This document shows positions 46,223 to 55,159 of a stretch of DNA of 64,000 bases, piece after piece. The notes beneath the pieces were generated by a model. The model was not told where the DNA came from. It worked only from the letters and a program-made list of their open reading frames with translations, and did no database searches. Position 1 is the stretch's first letter; every line of letters begins with the position of its first letter. Origin of the DNA: Cryptosporangium minutisporangium (GTDB lineage: Bacteria > Actinomycetota > Actinomycetes > Mycobacteriales > Cryptosporangiaceae); assembly GCF_039536245.1 (NCBI RefSeq), contig NZ_BAAAYN010000012.1, positions 62,001 through 126,000 on the forward strand, in the 5' to 3' direction. The translations under genes and the position numbers were made by a program.

Positions 46223-46228
46223 AAGCTG

Positions 46229-46960
46229 CTACGGACGTCCGGTGAGAACTTCCATCGCGGCGACGATCATCGTCGGTCTCGCACCCGCGAGAAGCTTTTT
46301 CTTGTCGGGATTCGGCGCATAGCCGATTGATCGGATTCCGGCGAAGTGTGCTGCGCGGATGTCGGTGTCCGAGCCGCCGATCAAGACGGCGTGGGTCGCT
46401 TCGGTGTTGAGCGTGCGAAGCAAGCGCCACACCGGAGTCTTCACTGGCTCGCTGCTTCCCGCTGTTGGATGGTGTCGTCCTGCTATGTCCGAGACCAGTC
46501 GCGTTAGCCCGAACCTGGCGAGAAGCGATTTCACTGCCTCGCCGCTGGTCCGAGTGCTGATGATGGCGACGGTTCGCCCGGACGTCTGGCAGGCATGCAG
46601 GAAGTCGATCACGCCAGGCGTCGGTTCGGCAGTGACTGCGGCTCGGAGTTCGGCGGCGGTCAGCATTTGGTCGACGAGGTGAGGAAGATCGGGGTGCCTG
46701 CTGCTAGCTGCCCACCGGAAGTATTCGTGAGGGTCGGTGACGCGGTCGAAGGCGTTAGGCAGCGTCATCCCGAGGTTCGTGACGAGTAGGCGCAGGTCAT
46801 CGACGACCGTAGGCGCGGAGCGTCCGGGGAAGAGATCGCAGACCGGTCCGTCGAAGCTGAGCAGGATGCGCCGTGGTTCGCTCAGCAGCACGTCGAGCTG
46901 TTTTGGGTCCGTATCAGGCCATTGGCTTTGGTCTGAATCATCCGTTGGATGTTCGTCCAC
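46229..46960 (-). CDS. HAD-superfamily hydrolase-like protein with altered nucleophile position
   Basis: About 243 residues from GTG 46960; the frame is open to 47077. HAD fold: motif 1 region RRILLSFDGPVCDLFPG, motif 2 VAIISTRTSG, Lys region SSEPVKTPVWRLLRTLN, motif 4 AVLIGGSDTDIRAAHFAGIR. The usual first Asp (DxDG) is Ser here (SFDG), which should weaken or abolish phosphatase activity; the second Asp is present. It lies between two msrA relics, in a segment with somewhat lower GC. Confidence 0.75.
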   Translation of the reverse strand: MDEHPTDDSDQSQWPDTDPKQLDVLLSEPRRILLSFDGPVCDLFPGRSAPTVVDDLRLLVTNLGMTLPNAFDRVTDPHEYFRWAASSRHPDLPHLVDQMLTAAELRAAVTAEPTPGVIDFLHACQTSGRTVAIISTRTSGEAVKSLLARFGLTRLVSDIAGRHHPTAGSSEPVKTPVWRLLRTLNTEATHAVLIGGSDTDIRAAHFAGIRSIGYAPNPDKKKLLAGARPTMIVAAMEVLTGRP

Positions 46961-47098
46961 GGCCTCTAGGGTGTCATGGGCCAGCGCGAGGGCGATCACT
47001 GCAAGCCTGCGCGACGAACGCAGCGGCCACTCGTTGACGCCGACCGACCGACAGCGTCGTGAGTCTCGCCGAGACACGTGTCATCGGCCGCGAACGAA

Positions 47099-47300
47099 AC
47101 GAGCGGCCCGACTGATCGTCGGACCGCCCGTCGTCGTGCGTAGTGCTATCGCGTAAGTGCGCGGCGCCCGGGACCTCGATCGACGTCTGGGCGGGCATGT
47201 TTCCCACACCGATGGGGCAGATGAGCCCGTTCGGCCCGTGGTTGCAGTAACCGTTCGGGTTTTGCACTCGAGAGATACTGCTGGTGGTACTTGTCCGGTT
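47099..47300 (-). pseudogene. msrA 3' fragment 2 with its terminator
   Basis: The minus strand encodes [45 protein letters not shown], in frame and alignable without gaps to the C-terminus of the intact MsrA (48.3 kb), with mostly conservative changes. A hairpin similar to the msrA terminator lies at 47099-47131. The 5' two thirds of the gene are missing. The pattern suggests the 3' end of a diverged functional msrA, brought in with a cassette. Confidence 0.85.
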
Positions 47301-47570
47301 TGTTTTAGCGCAGCTGTGGCGCTGTGAGCTGCGGTGACGAGACGGGTCGCGCCGGCTCGTTTCGCTGGGGGAGTGAACATTGCGGCCCCGGCGGAACTCA
47401 AAGGCGGGTCGGTCGAGGGCTGATGCCGGGGTGTTCGGGCGCACGCCCCGCGGCATGAAGTGGCGTACTGCCTGTGTCTAGCCTTGGCGCGTCAGTGATG
47501 CGGGCGGGCGGCCCCAGCACCGTGAGCGAGCAGGTTGTCCACAAGTCGGCGTTCGGCGGCTGGAGACGTG

Positions 47571-47777
47571 ATGACCGGCGCTTACACTCCACGTATGGCA
47601 GACCAACCGGACTCGCCGAAGCGGGACGACGAAGAGCCTGCGAACGAGCGAAAGTTGCCCCGGCACCTTGCCCGGCTGGTGGGTTCGCTGCGTGGACCTG
47701 CGGATCTCGCGCAGAACCACGACAAATACCTGGCGTATCCGCAGGAGCAGCAGGCGGGCGGAGCAGCCTCGGCGTGA
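47571..47777 (+). CDS. Antitoxin partner of the PIN toxin (putative)
   Basis: 68 residues from ATG 47571 (GGAG five bases upstream; ATG 47595 is an alternative). Small, charged protein: DQPDSPKRDDEEPANERKLP, RHLARLVGSLRGPADLAQNH, DKYLAYPQEQQAGG. No recognised DNA-binding fold. Its stop overlaps the toxin start (GTGA), the usual order antitoxin-toxin, and this is the main reason for the call. Confidence 0.55.
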   Translation: MTGAYTPRMADQPDSPKRDDEEPANERKLPRHLARLVGSLRGPADLAQNHDKYLAYPQEQQAGGAASA

Positions 47778-48205
47778 TCCTCTGCGATACGGGGCCGCTC
47801 GTCGCGGCCTTCAACGAGGCGGACGACAACCACGAGCGATGCTCTCGGTTCCTCGTCGAGAACTGGACCAGACTCGTCGTCCCGTCGCTCGCGGTGACGG
47901 AGATCTGCCACCTGCTGTCCGACCCGCGACGGCGGGGGAGTCAAGGGCTGGCGGCAGACTTCTGCGCTGCGATCGCCGAGGACGAGTTGCGCGTAGTAGA
48001 GGTCTCGCCCTACGACTACCGGCGGATGTCGGAGCTCCTCAGCACCTACGCATCACTCCGCTTACAGGCGGTGGATGCCTGCGTCGTTGCGCTCGCCGAG
48101 CGATTAGACCTTCGCGAGGTCGCCGCGCTCGATCGTCGCGACTTCAGCGTGGTGGCGCCGCGACACCTGCCGAAGGGTCAGCGCCTCAGGCTGCTTCCGG
48201 ATTGA
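47774..48205 (+). CDS. PIN-domain ribonuclease toxin (VapC-like)
   Basis: 143 residues from GTG 47774. PIN domain with acidic residues in the expected places: VILCDTGPLVAAFNEADDNH (first Asp), VTEICHLLSD (Glu), LQAVDACVVALAERLDLREV (Asp) and AALDRRDFSVVAPRH (last Asp). VapC toxins cut specific RNAs such as initiator tRNA. Part of a cassette between the intact msrA and msrA fragment 2, convergent with msrA. Confidence 0.88.
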   Translation: MILCDTGPLVAAFNEADDNHERCSRFLVENWTRLVVPSLAVTEICHLLSDPRRRGSQGLAADFCAAIAEDELRVVEVSPYDYRRMSELLSTYASLRLQAVDACVVALAERLDLREVAALDRRDFSVVAPRHLPKGQRLRLLPD

Positions 48206-48207
48206 GT

Positions 48208-48240
48208 ACGGGCGGCCCGGCTGTGTGCCGGACCGCCCGT
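48208..48240. terminator. Bidirectional terminator between PIN toxin and msrA
   Basis: ACGGGCGG-c-CCGGC (48208-48221) and GCCGG-a-CCGCCCGT (48227-48240) form a 13-bp stem with one mismatch and loop TGTGT. It serves the convergent toxin (stop 48205) and msrA (stop 48262). A related hairpin accompanies msrA fragment 2. Confidence 0.8.
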
Positions 48241-48261
48241 CGTCATGGGACAGCTAGTGCG

Positions 48262-48957
48262 TCAGTGCGCTGCGCCAGGAGCCTCGATGGAGGTCTGGGC
48301 CGGCACGTTGGCGATACCCACGGGGCAGCTGAGCCCATTGGGGCCGTGGTTGCAGTAGCCGTTCGGGTTTTTTGCGTTGGACAGATACTGCTGGTGGTAG
48401 TCCTCGGCGTAATAGAACTCGCCGAGCGGCGCGATCGCCGTCGTGATCTCGCCGAGTCCGGCCGCGGTGACCACCGGCTGGAACACCTCGCGGCTCGCCT
48501 CGGCGGCGGCGGCCTGGGCGTCGGTGGTGGTGTAGATGGCCGAGCGGTACTGGGTCCCGCGGTCGTTGCCCTGCCGCATGCCCTGCGTCGGGTCGTGGTT
48601 CTCCCAGAACGCCTTGAGCAGCGTCTCGTAGGAGACCTTCGCCGGGTCGTAGACGACGAGCACGACCTCGGCGTGCCCGGTCATCCCGGAGCAGACCTCC
48701 TCGTACGTGGGGTTCTGCGTGAAGCCGCCGGCGTAACCGGCCGCGGTGGAGTACACACCGGGGATCCGCCAGAAGATGCGCTCCACGCCCCAGAAACAGC
48801 CCATCCCGAAGACGGCGGTCTCGTAACCCTCCGGCCACGGGCCGGTCAGCGGGGTGTCGAGCACGGTGTGGCGGTCGGCGACCGGCAGCGGCTGTGCCCG
48901 GCCGGGGAGCGCGTTCGCCGCGTCGATCAGCTCGGACTTGCTGCGGCCGAACAGCAT
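48262..48957 (-). CDS. msrA: Peptide methionine-S-sulfoxide reductase A
   Basis: 231 residues from ATG 48957 behind AGGAGG. Repairs oxidised methionine. Catalytic Cys in [47 protein letters not shown], and [18 protein letters not shown] with C-terminal resolving Cys residues (GYCNHG; LSCPVG). Its 3' end marks the right edge of the cassette zone: two partial copies of this end lie at 47.2 and 46.2 kb in the same orientation. Confidence 0.96.
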   Translation of the reverse strand: MLFGRSKSELIDAANALPGRAQPLPVADRHTVLDTPLTGPWPEGYETAVFGMGCFWGVERIFWRIPGVYSTAAGYAGGFTQNPTYEEVCSGMTGHAEVVLVVYDPAKVSYETLLKAFWENHDPTQGMRQGNDRGTQYRSAIYTTTDAQAAAAEASREVFQPVVTAAGLGEITTAIAPLGEFYYAEDYHQQYLSNAKNPNGYCNHGPNGLSCPVGIANVPAQTSIEAPGAAH

Positions 48958-49044
48958 GTTTCGCCTCCTGCGATTCAGCGGGACCGGGTCTTCCCGGCCC
49001 ACGTCCAGCTCAACGCGGCGACACTGCCCGCTGTTCCAGGAGAC

Positions 49045-50478
49045 TCAGGTCACGCCGCGCAACGGTAGATCGTCCAGCACCTCGCCGCCCAGTGCGAGGT
49101 ACGCCGCGGCCAGTCGGTCGACCGCCAGGTCGAGCGCCTCCGCGTCGAGCGTGTACGGCAGTCGGACGAAACGCTCGAACGCACCGTCCAGGCCGAACCG
49201 GGGCCCGGCTGCCAGCGCCACCCCGTGCCGCTCCGCGGAGATGGCCAGGGCCGAGGCGATCGGCGCGCCGAGGTCAACCCAGAATCCCAGTCCGCCGGTC
49301 GGCGCGTTCGGCTTCCACGAGGGCAGCCGCAACGCGAGCCGCTCGTGCATCCGGGCTCGCGAGGAGCGGAGCCACTCCCGGCGATCCTCCGCGATCTCGA
49401 CCGTACGAGGCACCAGATCGGTCGCTATCAGCTGTTCGAGGATCGGGCTGGCCAGGTCCATCGACGCCCGGGCCGCCCCCAGCCGGCGCACCATCGTCGG
49501 GGAAGCCCGTAGCCAGCCCACCCGCAGCCCGCCCCAGAACATTTTGCTGGCCGAGCCGGTGGTCACCACCAGTTCCGACGACACGGGTGGCGGCGTCGGC
49601 CGGTCGAGCCACAACTCCGCCACGGTCTCGTCGATCACCAGCGTCGTCCCGGTTCGCGCGGCGAGCGCCACCAGCGACGCCCGGTCCTCGGCCGACATGC
49701 AGAAACCCGTCGGGTTCTGGAAGTCCGGCACCAGGTATGCCAGCCGAGGTGCGGTGTGCCGGATCGTCGCCGCGAGCATCTCCAGGTCCCACCCGTCCGG
49801 TCCGAACGGCACCGGCACCGGGCGGCAACCCGCCCGCCGCACCGCCTCCAACGCGTTCGGGTACGTCGGGTGCTCGACCACGATCCGGTCGCCCGGCGAC
49901 GCCAACGCGCGCAGTGTGAGCGCGAACGCGTGCTGGGCGCCGGCCGTGACCAGCACCTGGTCGGGAGTGGTGGTCGCTCCGCGGGCGGTGTACCGATCGG
50001 CGACCGCGGACCGCAGCGCGGACAGCCCGAGCGGGTCGTACCCGTGGGTGGGCAGGTAGCGGGTGAGCTGGGTGATCGCGCACTCCGCGGCGGCGTGCAG
50101 CCACTCGGCGGGCGCCGGTGGTGCCGCGTGCGCGAGATCGATCAGGTCGTCGTCGTCGACGAGCGTCGCCACCGGGCCGGCGGCCGACACCCCGGTGGAC
50201 GGCAGATCGGTCCAGGTGCCCGCGCCGCGTCGACTGTGCAGAAAACCGTCCTCCCGTAGCCGCTCGTAGGCCGCCGCGACCGTCGTGCGGGACACGCCGA
50301 GGGCGTCGGCGAGCTCGCGTTCGGCCGGGACGCGGGTGTGCAACGGCACCCGTCCGTCCAGGATCAGCAGCCGCAGCCGGCTCGCCAAACCCGCGTAGGC
50401 AGTCGGCACCGCCCCGCTGCGCCAGTCGCCCAGGAGGCGTACCAGATGGAGGCCGTTGACCCGACGATCGGTGTTCAC
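49045..50478 (-). CDS. MocR-type GntR/aminotransferase fusion regulator (second)
   Basis: 477 residues from GTG 50478. Winged helix LASRLRLLILDGRVPLHTRV, RELADALGVSRTTVAAAYER, then an aminotransferase-like domain: PDFQNPTGFCMSAEDRASLV, TLVIDETVAELWLDRPTPPP and PLP Lys in TGSASKMFWGGLRVGWLRAS. It is divergent from a YczE-like membrane gene, an arrangement known from Bacillus ycxD-yczE, so it probably controls that gene. ATTGG/CCAAT boxes lie in between. Confidence 0.93.
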   Translation of the reverse strand: MNTDRRVNGLHLVRLLGDWRSGAVPTAYAGLASRLRLLILDGRVPLHTRVPAERELADALGVSRTTVAAAYERLREDGFLHSRRGAGTWTDLPSTGVSAAGPVATLVDDDDLIDLAHAAPPAPAEWLHAAAECAITQLTRYLPTHGYDPLGLSALRSAVADRYTARGATTTPDQVLVTAGAQHAFALTLRALASPGDRIVVEHPTYPNALEAVRRAGCRPVPVPFGPDGWDLEMLAATIRHTAPRLAYLVPDFQNPTGFCMSAEDRASLVALAARTGTTLVIDETVAELWLDRPTPPPVSSELVVTTGSASKMFWGGLRVGWLRASPTMVRRLGAARASMDLASPILEQLIATDLVPRTVEIAEDRREWLRSSRARMHERLALRLPSWKPNAPTGGLGFWVDLGAPIASALAISAERHGVALAAGPRFGLDGAFERFVRLPYTLDAEALDLAVDRLAAAYLALGGEVLDDLPLRGVT

Positions 50479-50495
50479 CAGTCCACTATCCCGAA

Positions 50496-50523
50496 ATTGG
50501 CTATTGGATAGAAGGCCAATTGG
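50496..50523. promoter_or_regulatory. ATTGG/CCAAT boxes between MocR and yczE-like gene
   Basis: ATTGG at 50496 and 50503 and CCAATTGG at 50516-50523. The spacing of the first two is 7 bp. The same pentamers stand before the MocR gene at 39.4 kb. Confidence 0.6.
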
Positions 50524-50539
50524 GGTAACGGTAGAGCCC

Positions 50540-51202
50540 GTGAACAGCCTGTTGCCCTCCGACCATCGGCCCCGCCGGCTCGCGCAGCTCTACGTCGGGC
50601 TCGCCCTCTACGGATTCTCGATGGCCCTGATGCTCCGCGCCGACCTCGGTCTCGACCCGTGGGACGCCTTCCACCAGGGCATCGCGACGCACGTCCCGTG
50701 GAGCTTCGGCACGGTGACGATCGTGGTCGGGGCAGCGGTCCTGCTGTTCTGGATCCCGCTGCGGCAGCGGCCCGGGTTGGGCACCCTCAGCAACGTCGTG
50801 GTGATCGGCTTGGCGGTCGACGCTTCGCTGTGGCTGCTGCCCACCATGACGTGGCTGCCCGGCCGCTGGACGTTCCTGGTGGCGGGCATCCTGCTGAACG
50901 GCATCGCTGGAGGCTGTTACATCGGCGCGGGGCTCGGCCCCGGGCCGCGGGACGGCCTGATGACCGGGGTGGTCGCCAAGACCGGCTGGTCGATCCGGCT
51001 GGTCCGCACCGGCCTCGAGCTGACCGTGCTCGCGGTCGGGTGGCTGCTCGGCGGCACGGTCGGCATCGGCACCGTGCTGTACGCCGTCAGCATCGGTCCG
51101 GTCGTCCACGTGACCCTTCCGCTGCTCACGGTGGGCGGCGCAGCGACGTCGGCGACCGAACCGCCGTCCTCCGAAGGAGGCGGCCTGCCCGCCGCGGCAT
51201 AG
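50540..51202 (+). CDS. YczE/YitT-type membrane protein
   Basis: 220 residues from GTG 50540. About five to six membrane helices with YVGLALYGFSMALMLRADLG, LDPWDAFHQGIATHVPWSFG and GAGLGPGPRDGLMTGVVAKT, the DPWD and GPRDGLM motifs of the YczE family. Function unknown; associated with MocR regulators and in Bacillus with lipopeptide export loci. Possibly transports a vitamer or amino compound sensed by the MocR protein. Confidence 0.88.
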   Translation: MNSLLPSDHRPRRLAQLYVGLALYGFSMALMLRADLGLDPWDAFHQGIATHVPWSFGTVTIVVGAAVLLFWIPLRQRPGLGTLSNVVVIGLAVDASLWLLPTMTWLPGRWTFLVAGILLNGIAGGCYIGAGLGPGPRDGLMTGVVAKTGWSIRLVRTGLELTVLAVGWLLGGTVGIGTVLYAVSIGPVVHVTLPLLTVGGAATSATEPPSSEGGGLPAAA

Positions 51203-51212
51203 GCTCGACGCC

Positions 51213-52355
51213 ATGAGTGAACTTGGCTTCGAGACGCTCGCCATCCACGCCGGGCAGGAGGCCGATCCGACGACCGGCGCCGTGGTTCCTCCGCTGCACC
51301 TGTCCTCGACGTTCAAGCAGGATGGCGTCGGCGGTCTGCGCAACGGCTACGAGTACGCACGCAGCGGCAACCCCACGCGGGCGGCGCTGGAGGAGTGCCT
51401 GGCCGCGCTGGAGGGCGGGAGCCGGGCGTTCGCGTTCGCGTCCGGGCTCGCCGCGGAAGACACGCTGCTGCGGTCGGTGGCCCGGCCCGGTGCGCACGTG
51501 CTGCTGCCCGGTGACGCCTACGGCGGCAGCTACCGGCTGATCGCCGGCGTGCTGTCGAACTGGGGGATCACCCACACGTCGGTCGACCTGGCCGATCTCG
51601 ACGCGGTACGGGCGGCGATCCGCCCGGAGACCGCCGTGGTCTGGTGCGAGACGCCGACGAACCCGCTGCTCGGCATCGCCGACATCGCCGCGCTGGCCGG
51701 GATCGCACACGACGCCGGCGCGCTGCTCGTCGTCGACAACACGTTCGCCTCGCCGTACCTGCAGCAGCCGCTCGCCCTGGGCGCGGACGCCGTCGTGCAC
51801 TCGACGACGAAGTACATCGGCGGTCACTCCGACGTGGTCGGCGGGGCCCTCGTGGTGAAGGACGCCGCGCTCGCCGAGAAGGTCGGCTACCACCAGAACG
51901 CGGTGGGCGCGATCGCCGGCCCGTTCGACTCCTGGCTGACGCTGCGCGGGATCAAGACGCTCGCGGTCCGGATGGAGCGTCACTGCGACAACGCCGAGCG
52001 CATCGTCGAGACCCTCCAGAGCCACCCGGCCGTGGCCGCGGTCCGTTATCCGGGCCTGGCCGAGCACCCCGGGCACGAGACGGCCGCCAAGCAGATGCGC
52101 CGGTTCGGGGGCATGGTCGGCATCCAGCTCCGCGGCGGAGTGGACACCGCACTCCAGGTCTGCGCGAAGACCAAACTCTTCACGCTGGCCGAGTCGCTCG
52201 GTGGCGTCGAGTCGCTGATCGAGCACCCCGGCAAGATGACGCACCAGAGCGTCGCGGGCTCCCCGCTCGAGGTCCCGGACGACCTGGTCCGCCTCTCGGT
52301 GGGCATCGAGAACGTCGACGACCTGATCGGTGACCTGCTGCAGGCCCTCGCATGA
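51213..52355 (+). CDS. metB: Cystathionine gamma-synthase
   Basis: 380 residues from ATG 51213. Cys/Met-metabolism PLP enzyme: AIHAGQEADPTTGAVVPPLH, YEYARSGNPTRAALEECLAA, VVDNTFASPYLQQPL and the PLP Lys in HSTTKYIGGHSDVVGGALVV; ends with SLGGVESLIEHPGKMTHQSV. It makes cystathionine from an activated homoserine and cysteine; cystathionine gamma-lyase or O-acetylhomoserine sulfhydrylase activity cannot be excluded. Stop overlaps the amidase start (ATGA). Confidence 0.92.
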   Translation: MSELGFETLAIHAGQEADPTTGAVVPPLHLSSTFKQDGVGGLRNGYEYARSGNPTRAALEECLAALEGGSRAFAFASGLAAEDTLLRSVARPGAHVLLPGDAYGGSYRLIAGVLSNWGITHTSVDLADLDAVRAAIRPETAVVWCETPTNPLLGIADIAALAGIAHDAGALLVVDNTFASPYLQQPLALGADAVVHSTTKYIGGHSDVVGGALVVKDAALAEKVGYHQNAVGAIAGPFDSWLTLRGIKTLAVRMERHCDNAERIVETLQSHPAVAAVRYPGLAEHPGHETAAKQMRRFGGMVGIQLRGGVDTALQVCAKTKLFTLAESLGGVESLIEHPGKMTHQSVAGSPLEVPDDLVRLSVGIENVDDLIGDLLQALA

Positions 52356-53713
52356 TCGGTGCCACCGCCACCGACATCGCCGCGGCGGTTCGGGAGGGGC
52401 GCACCACCGCCCGTGAAGTGATCACCGCACACCTCGCCCACATCCACCGCGTCGACCCCCGGTACGGCGCGTTCCGTCGCGTGCGGGCCGTCGAGGCGCT
52501 GGCCGAGGCCGACGCCGTCGACCAGCGCCCGGACCGCGCGGACCTGCCGCTGGCGGGCGTGCCGGTGGCGATCAAGGACCACGTCGACGTCGCCGGCGAA
52601 GTCCGCGCCGACGGGTCACTCGCCACCTCACGGGAGCCGGCGACCGAGGATCATCCGCTGGTCGCCCGGTGGCGGGCCGCCGGCGCGGTCGTCATCGGGC
52701 TGACCCGGGTGCCGGAGCTGTGCATCTTCCCGACGAGCGATGACCCGGAGGACATCGCCCGCAGTCCGTGGGACCCCCGCTACAGCGCCGGTGGCTCGTC
52801 CGGCGGAGCGGCGGCCGCGGTCTCGGCGGGCATGGTGCCGCTCGCCCACGGCAGCGACGGCATGGGGTCGATCCGGATCCCGGCCGCCTGCTGCGGCCTG
52901 CTCGGCCTCAAGCCGGGCGGTGGCGTCACCCCGCACGTCGACGGCGAGGGCTGGCTGGGCCTGTCCGAGCACGGTGTGCTCGCAACGACCGTCGAGGACA
53001 TCGCGCTCGGGCTCGCCGTGATGGCCGGCCAGCCGGTCGCGCCGGTACGGCCGCGAGATCGGCTCCGGATCGCGGTGTCGTCCCGTACGCCGGTGGTGTT
53101 CGCCCCGCCGGACGCGGAGACCGTCGCCGGCCTGCACCGTGTCGGTCGGGCGCTCGCGCTCGCCGGGCACTCGACGTTCGCGCGGCACCCGCGCGTCCCC
53201 GTGTCGCTGCAGACGCTGGCGGGGGCCTACTGGGTGGGTGCCGTGGCCGCCGAACTGCCGGCGAACATCGACGAGTCGGCGCTGCAGCCGCGCACCCGGA
53301 CGCACGTGGCGCTCGGACGCGCGGCCCTGCGGGCCGGACTGGTCGACGAAGCCCAGCGGGACCGGTGGCGCGAACGGGCGCTGAGCTTCTTCGACGACAT
53401 CGACGTACTGGTCGCGCCGGTGCTGGCGCGTCCGCCGGCGAAGGCGGAGGCGTGGTCGACCAAGCCCTGGTGGACGAACGCCCAGATGTCCACCCGGACG
53501 GCGCCCTACCCCAACCTCTGGAACCTCGCTTCGTTCCCGGCGTTGGCGGTGCCGGCCGGCGTCCGCGCGGACGGAGCGCCGGCCTCGGTGCAGCTCGTCG
53601 GCCCGCCCGGCAGCGAAGACCTGCTGCTCGGCACCGCCGCGCAGCTCGCCGAGGTGCTGCCGTGGAAGCGGCACCCCGATGAGGTGATCACTCGAACGGC
53701 TGCACGACCATGA
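52352..53713 (+). CDS. Amidase-signature enzyme
   Basis: 453 residues from ATG 52352. The Ser-cisSer-Lys triad is visible: Lys in VAIKDHVDVAG, cis-Ser in YSAGGSSGGAAAAVSAGMVP, nucleophile Ser in GSDGMGSIRIPAACCGLLGL. Not GatA, since the surrounding sequence and lone context differ. Substrate unknown. Coupling to metB suggests that the two are made together. The last 26 bp overlap the convergent DUF2269 gene. Confidence 0.92.
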   Translation: MIGATATDIAAAVREGRTTAREVITAHLAHIHRVDPRYGAFRRVRAVEALAEADAVDQRPDRADLPLAGVPVAIKDHVDVAGEVRADGSLATSREPATEDHPLVARWRAAGAVVIGLTRVPELCIFPTSDDPEDIARSPWDPRYSAGGSSGGAAAAVSAGMVPLAHGSDGMGSIRIPAACCGLLGLKPGGGVTPHVDGEGWLGLSEHGVLATTVEDIALGLAVMAGQPVAPVRPRDRLRIAVSSRTPVVFAPPDAETVAGLHRVGRALALAGHSTFARHPRVPVSLQTLAGAYWVGAVAAELPANIDESALQPRTRTHVALGRAALRAGLVDEAQRDRWRERALSFFDDIDVLVAPVLARPPAKAEAWSTKPWWTNAQMSTRTAPYPNLWNLASFPALAVPAGVRADGAPASVQLVGPPGSEDLLLGTAAQLAEVLPWKRHPDEVITRTAARP

Positions 53714-54239
53714 GGACGACGATGATCAACAGGAGCAGCGAGACGACGCCGCTGGAGGCCGCGATCCGTCCGTAGGCGGAGTCGACCTTGCGCCGGGCCT
53801 CGACGTCGATCGTGGCCGTATCGGTTCCGGCCGGCTCGGTGACGGGTGCGGCGCTCTCCGGCGTCGTGGAGTCGCCGGCGGCATCGATCGGCGTCGCCGG
53901 CACCGTCGTGGACGCGTCGAGCAGGCGCGCGGCGCCGGTCAGTCCCGGCGCCACCACGCCGATGCCGAGGAGCAGCGCGATGACGTAGAGGGTGATCGAG
54001 ATGACGATCCACGCGTCACTGAACGACCACCGTTCGCTGCCGACCGCGGTGAGCAGGAAGCCCAGCCCCGCGACCACCAGGGAGAGCAGCGTGTAGAGCG
54101 TCGTCGTGCGCGCCGCCTCGTGGACCCCGCGCGCGTCGTGCCGACGGATGGCCCGCATCCCCATCATCGGAGCGATCGCCATCGGTCCGATGAGGAAGAC
54201 CGCAGCGAGCACGTGCAAGGTCAACACGAACGTGGTCAT
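53688..54239 (-). CDS. DUF2269-like membrane protein
   Basis: 183 residues from ATG 54239. Four membrane segments: FVLTLHVLAAVFLIGPMAIA, TTLYTLLSLVVAGLGFLLTA, AWIVISITLYVIALLLGIGV and VVSLLLLIIVVLMVVQPF, with a Thr/Pro-rich insert of ~45 residues before the last. The HVLAAVFLIGP start is typical of DUF2269. Function unknown. Confidence 0.8.
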   Translation of the reverse strand: MTTFVLTLHVLAAVFLIGPMAIAPMMGMRAIRRHDARGVHEAARTTTLYTLLSLVVAGLGFLLTAVGSERWSFSDAWIVISITLYVIALLLGIGVVAPGLTGAARLLDASTTVPATPIDAAGDSTTPESAAPVTEPAGTDTATIDVEARRKVDSAYGRIAASSGVVSLLLLIIVVLMVVQPFE

Positions 54240-54505
54240 GAGGTCGCCTCCGCCGTGTTAGCAGCAGACGGGGGGAGCATCGCAGGGCGCCCTAGCGCCC
54301 GAGGAGCGGAGCGGAGGAGGCGGCCGGGGTACACGGTCATGGCGGACACCTTAACCAGGAGTTGTTTGCCCGGCTGACTACCCATGTGCGGTGGTCACAA
54401 AGCACGCGGTAACGACTGTGTATTTGCCCTACAGGCGGAAGTTGACGGTATTACTGTGAACTCCGCTGACAAGAGAGACGTAGGTCACGGCCTGGAGGGC
54501 GACCC

Positions 54506-55024
54506 ATGCGAGCTGCGCCTCCGCCCCCGGAGTTGCGGAGCCGGAGCTATGAGCGCCGACGGAAGCGCCGACGCCGCCGGCGCATTCTGCTGGCGAGCGC
54601 GGCGGCGGTCGTGTTCTCGTTGACGATCACGTCCGTGACCGCGGTGCTGGTCCATCGCTCCAGCACGGTCGGCCCGGAGAGCCCGAAGGTCGCCGCCGAG
54701 CAGTTGCTGCGCAGCATGGCGCAGAACAGCATCAACGAGTTCGAGCAGGCGCTCTGCGAGCCGAAGCGCTACCAGGCGAGCGCGATCCTGCGCGAGTTCA
54801 ACAGCGGCCTGGTCGACTTCGGCCAGGAGCTGGACGACATCTCGTGGCGCATCACCAAGGAGACCCGTCGCAGTGCGGACGAGGTCGAGCTCGACATGGA
54901 CGTCACGTTGAGGGTCGTGGAGAAACGGACCGGCGAGCCCGACGACCGCCCGTTCCCCATGCGCATGCAGGTCGTCCAAGACCGCGGCTGGTACATCTGC
55001 GAAATCGAGATCCTCACCCTGTAG
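54506..55024 (+). CDS. Membrane-anchored exported protein (DUF4878/Rv0361-like)
   Basis: 172 residues from ATG 54506 (GGAGGG upstream). A strongly basic N-terminus (YERRRKRRRRRRILL) precedes one membrane helix (ILLASAAAVVFSLTITSVTA). The outside domain is a small NTF2-like fold: ESPKVAAEQLLRSMAQNSIN, FEQALCEPKRYQASAILREF, MRMQVVQDRGWYICEIEILT. It may be a conserved actinobacterial surface protein; no enzymatic residues. The hairpin element copy C starts 4 bp after the stop. Confidence 0.65.
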   Translation: MRAAPPPPELRSRSYERRRKRRRRRRILLASAAAVVFSLTITSVTAVLVHRSSTVGPESPKVAAEQLLRSMAQNSINEFEQALCEPKRYQASAILREFNSGLVDFGQELDDISWRITKETRRSADEVELDMDVTLRVVEKRTGEPDDRPFPMRMQVVQDRGWYICEIEILTL

Positions 55025-55027
55025 GCG

Positions 55028-55136
55028 GCCCGCCCAGAACGACGCTGACAGCCGCGCGCAAGGCCTTGAGACCACACAAAGGTCGAGGCGGCCTTGCGCG
55101 CGGATGCCAGCGTCGCCCTGGACGGGCTCCAGGTCC
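55028..55136 (+). repeat. Interspersed ~110-bp hairpin element, copy C
   Basis: The best-preserved fold of the family: arms 55028-55064 and 55091-55127 pair at 32 of 37 positions. Apical core GGCCTTGAGACCAC, then AGGTCGAGGCGGC; flank GGGCTCCAGGTCCG. The inner stem CCGCGCGCAAGG differs fully from that of copy A (GAGCGCGAGG-type) but pairs equally well. It sits between convergent genes and may also terminate transcription. Confidence 0.88.
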
Positions 55137-55159
55137 GTAGCACTACAACTGCCGAGCTG

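Noticed and set aside
44086-48957. Prophage or integrative conjugative element
   Set aside because: No integrase, replication, capsid or transfer gene is visible; only small cassettes and repeats.
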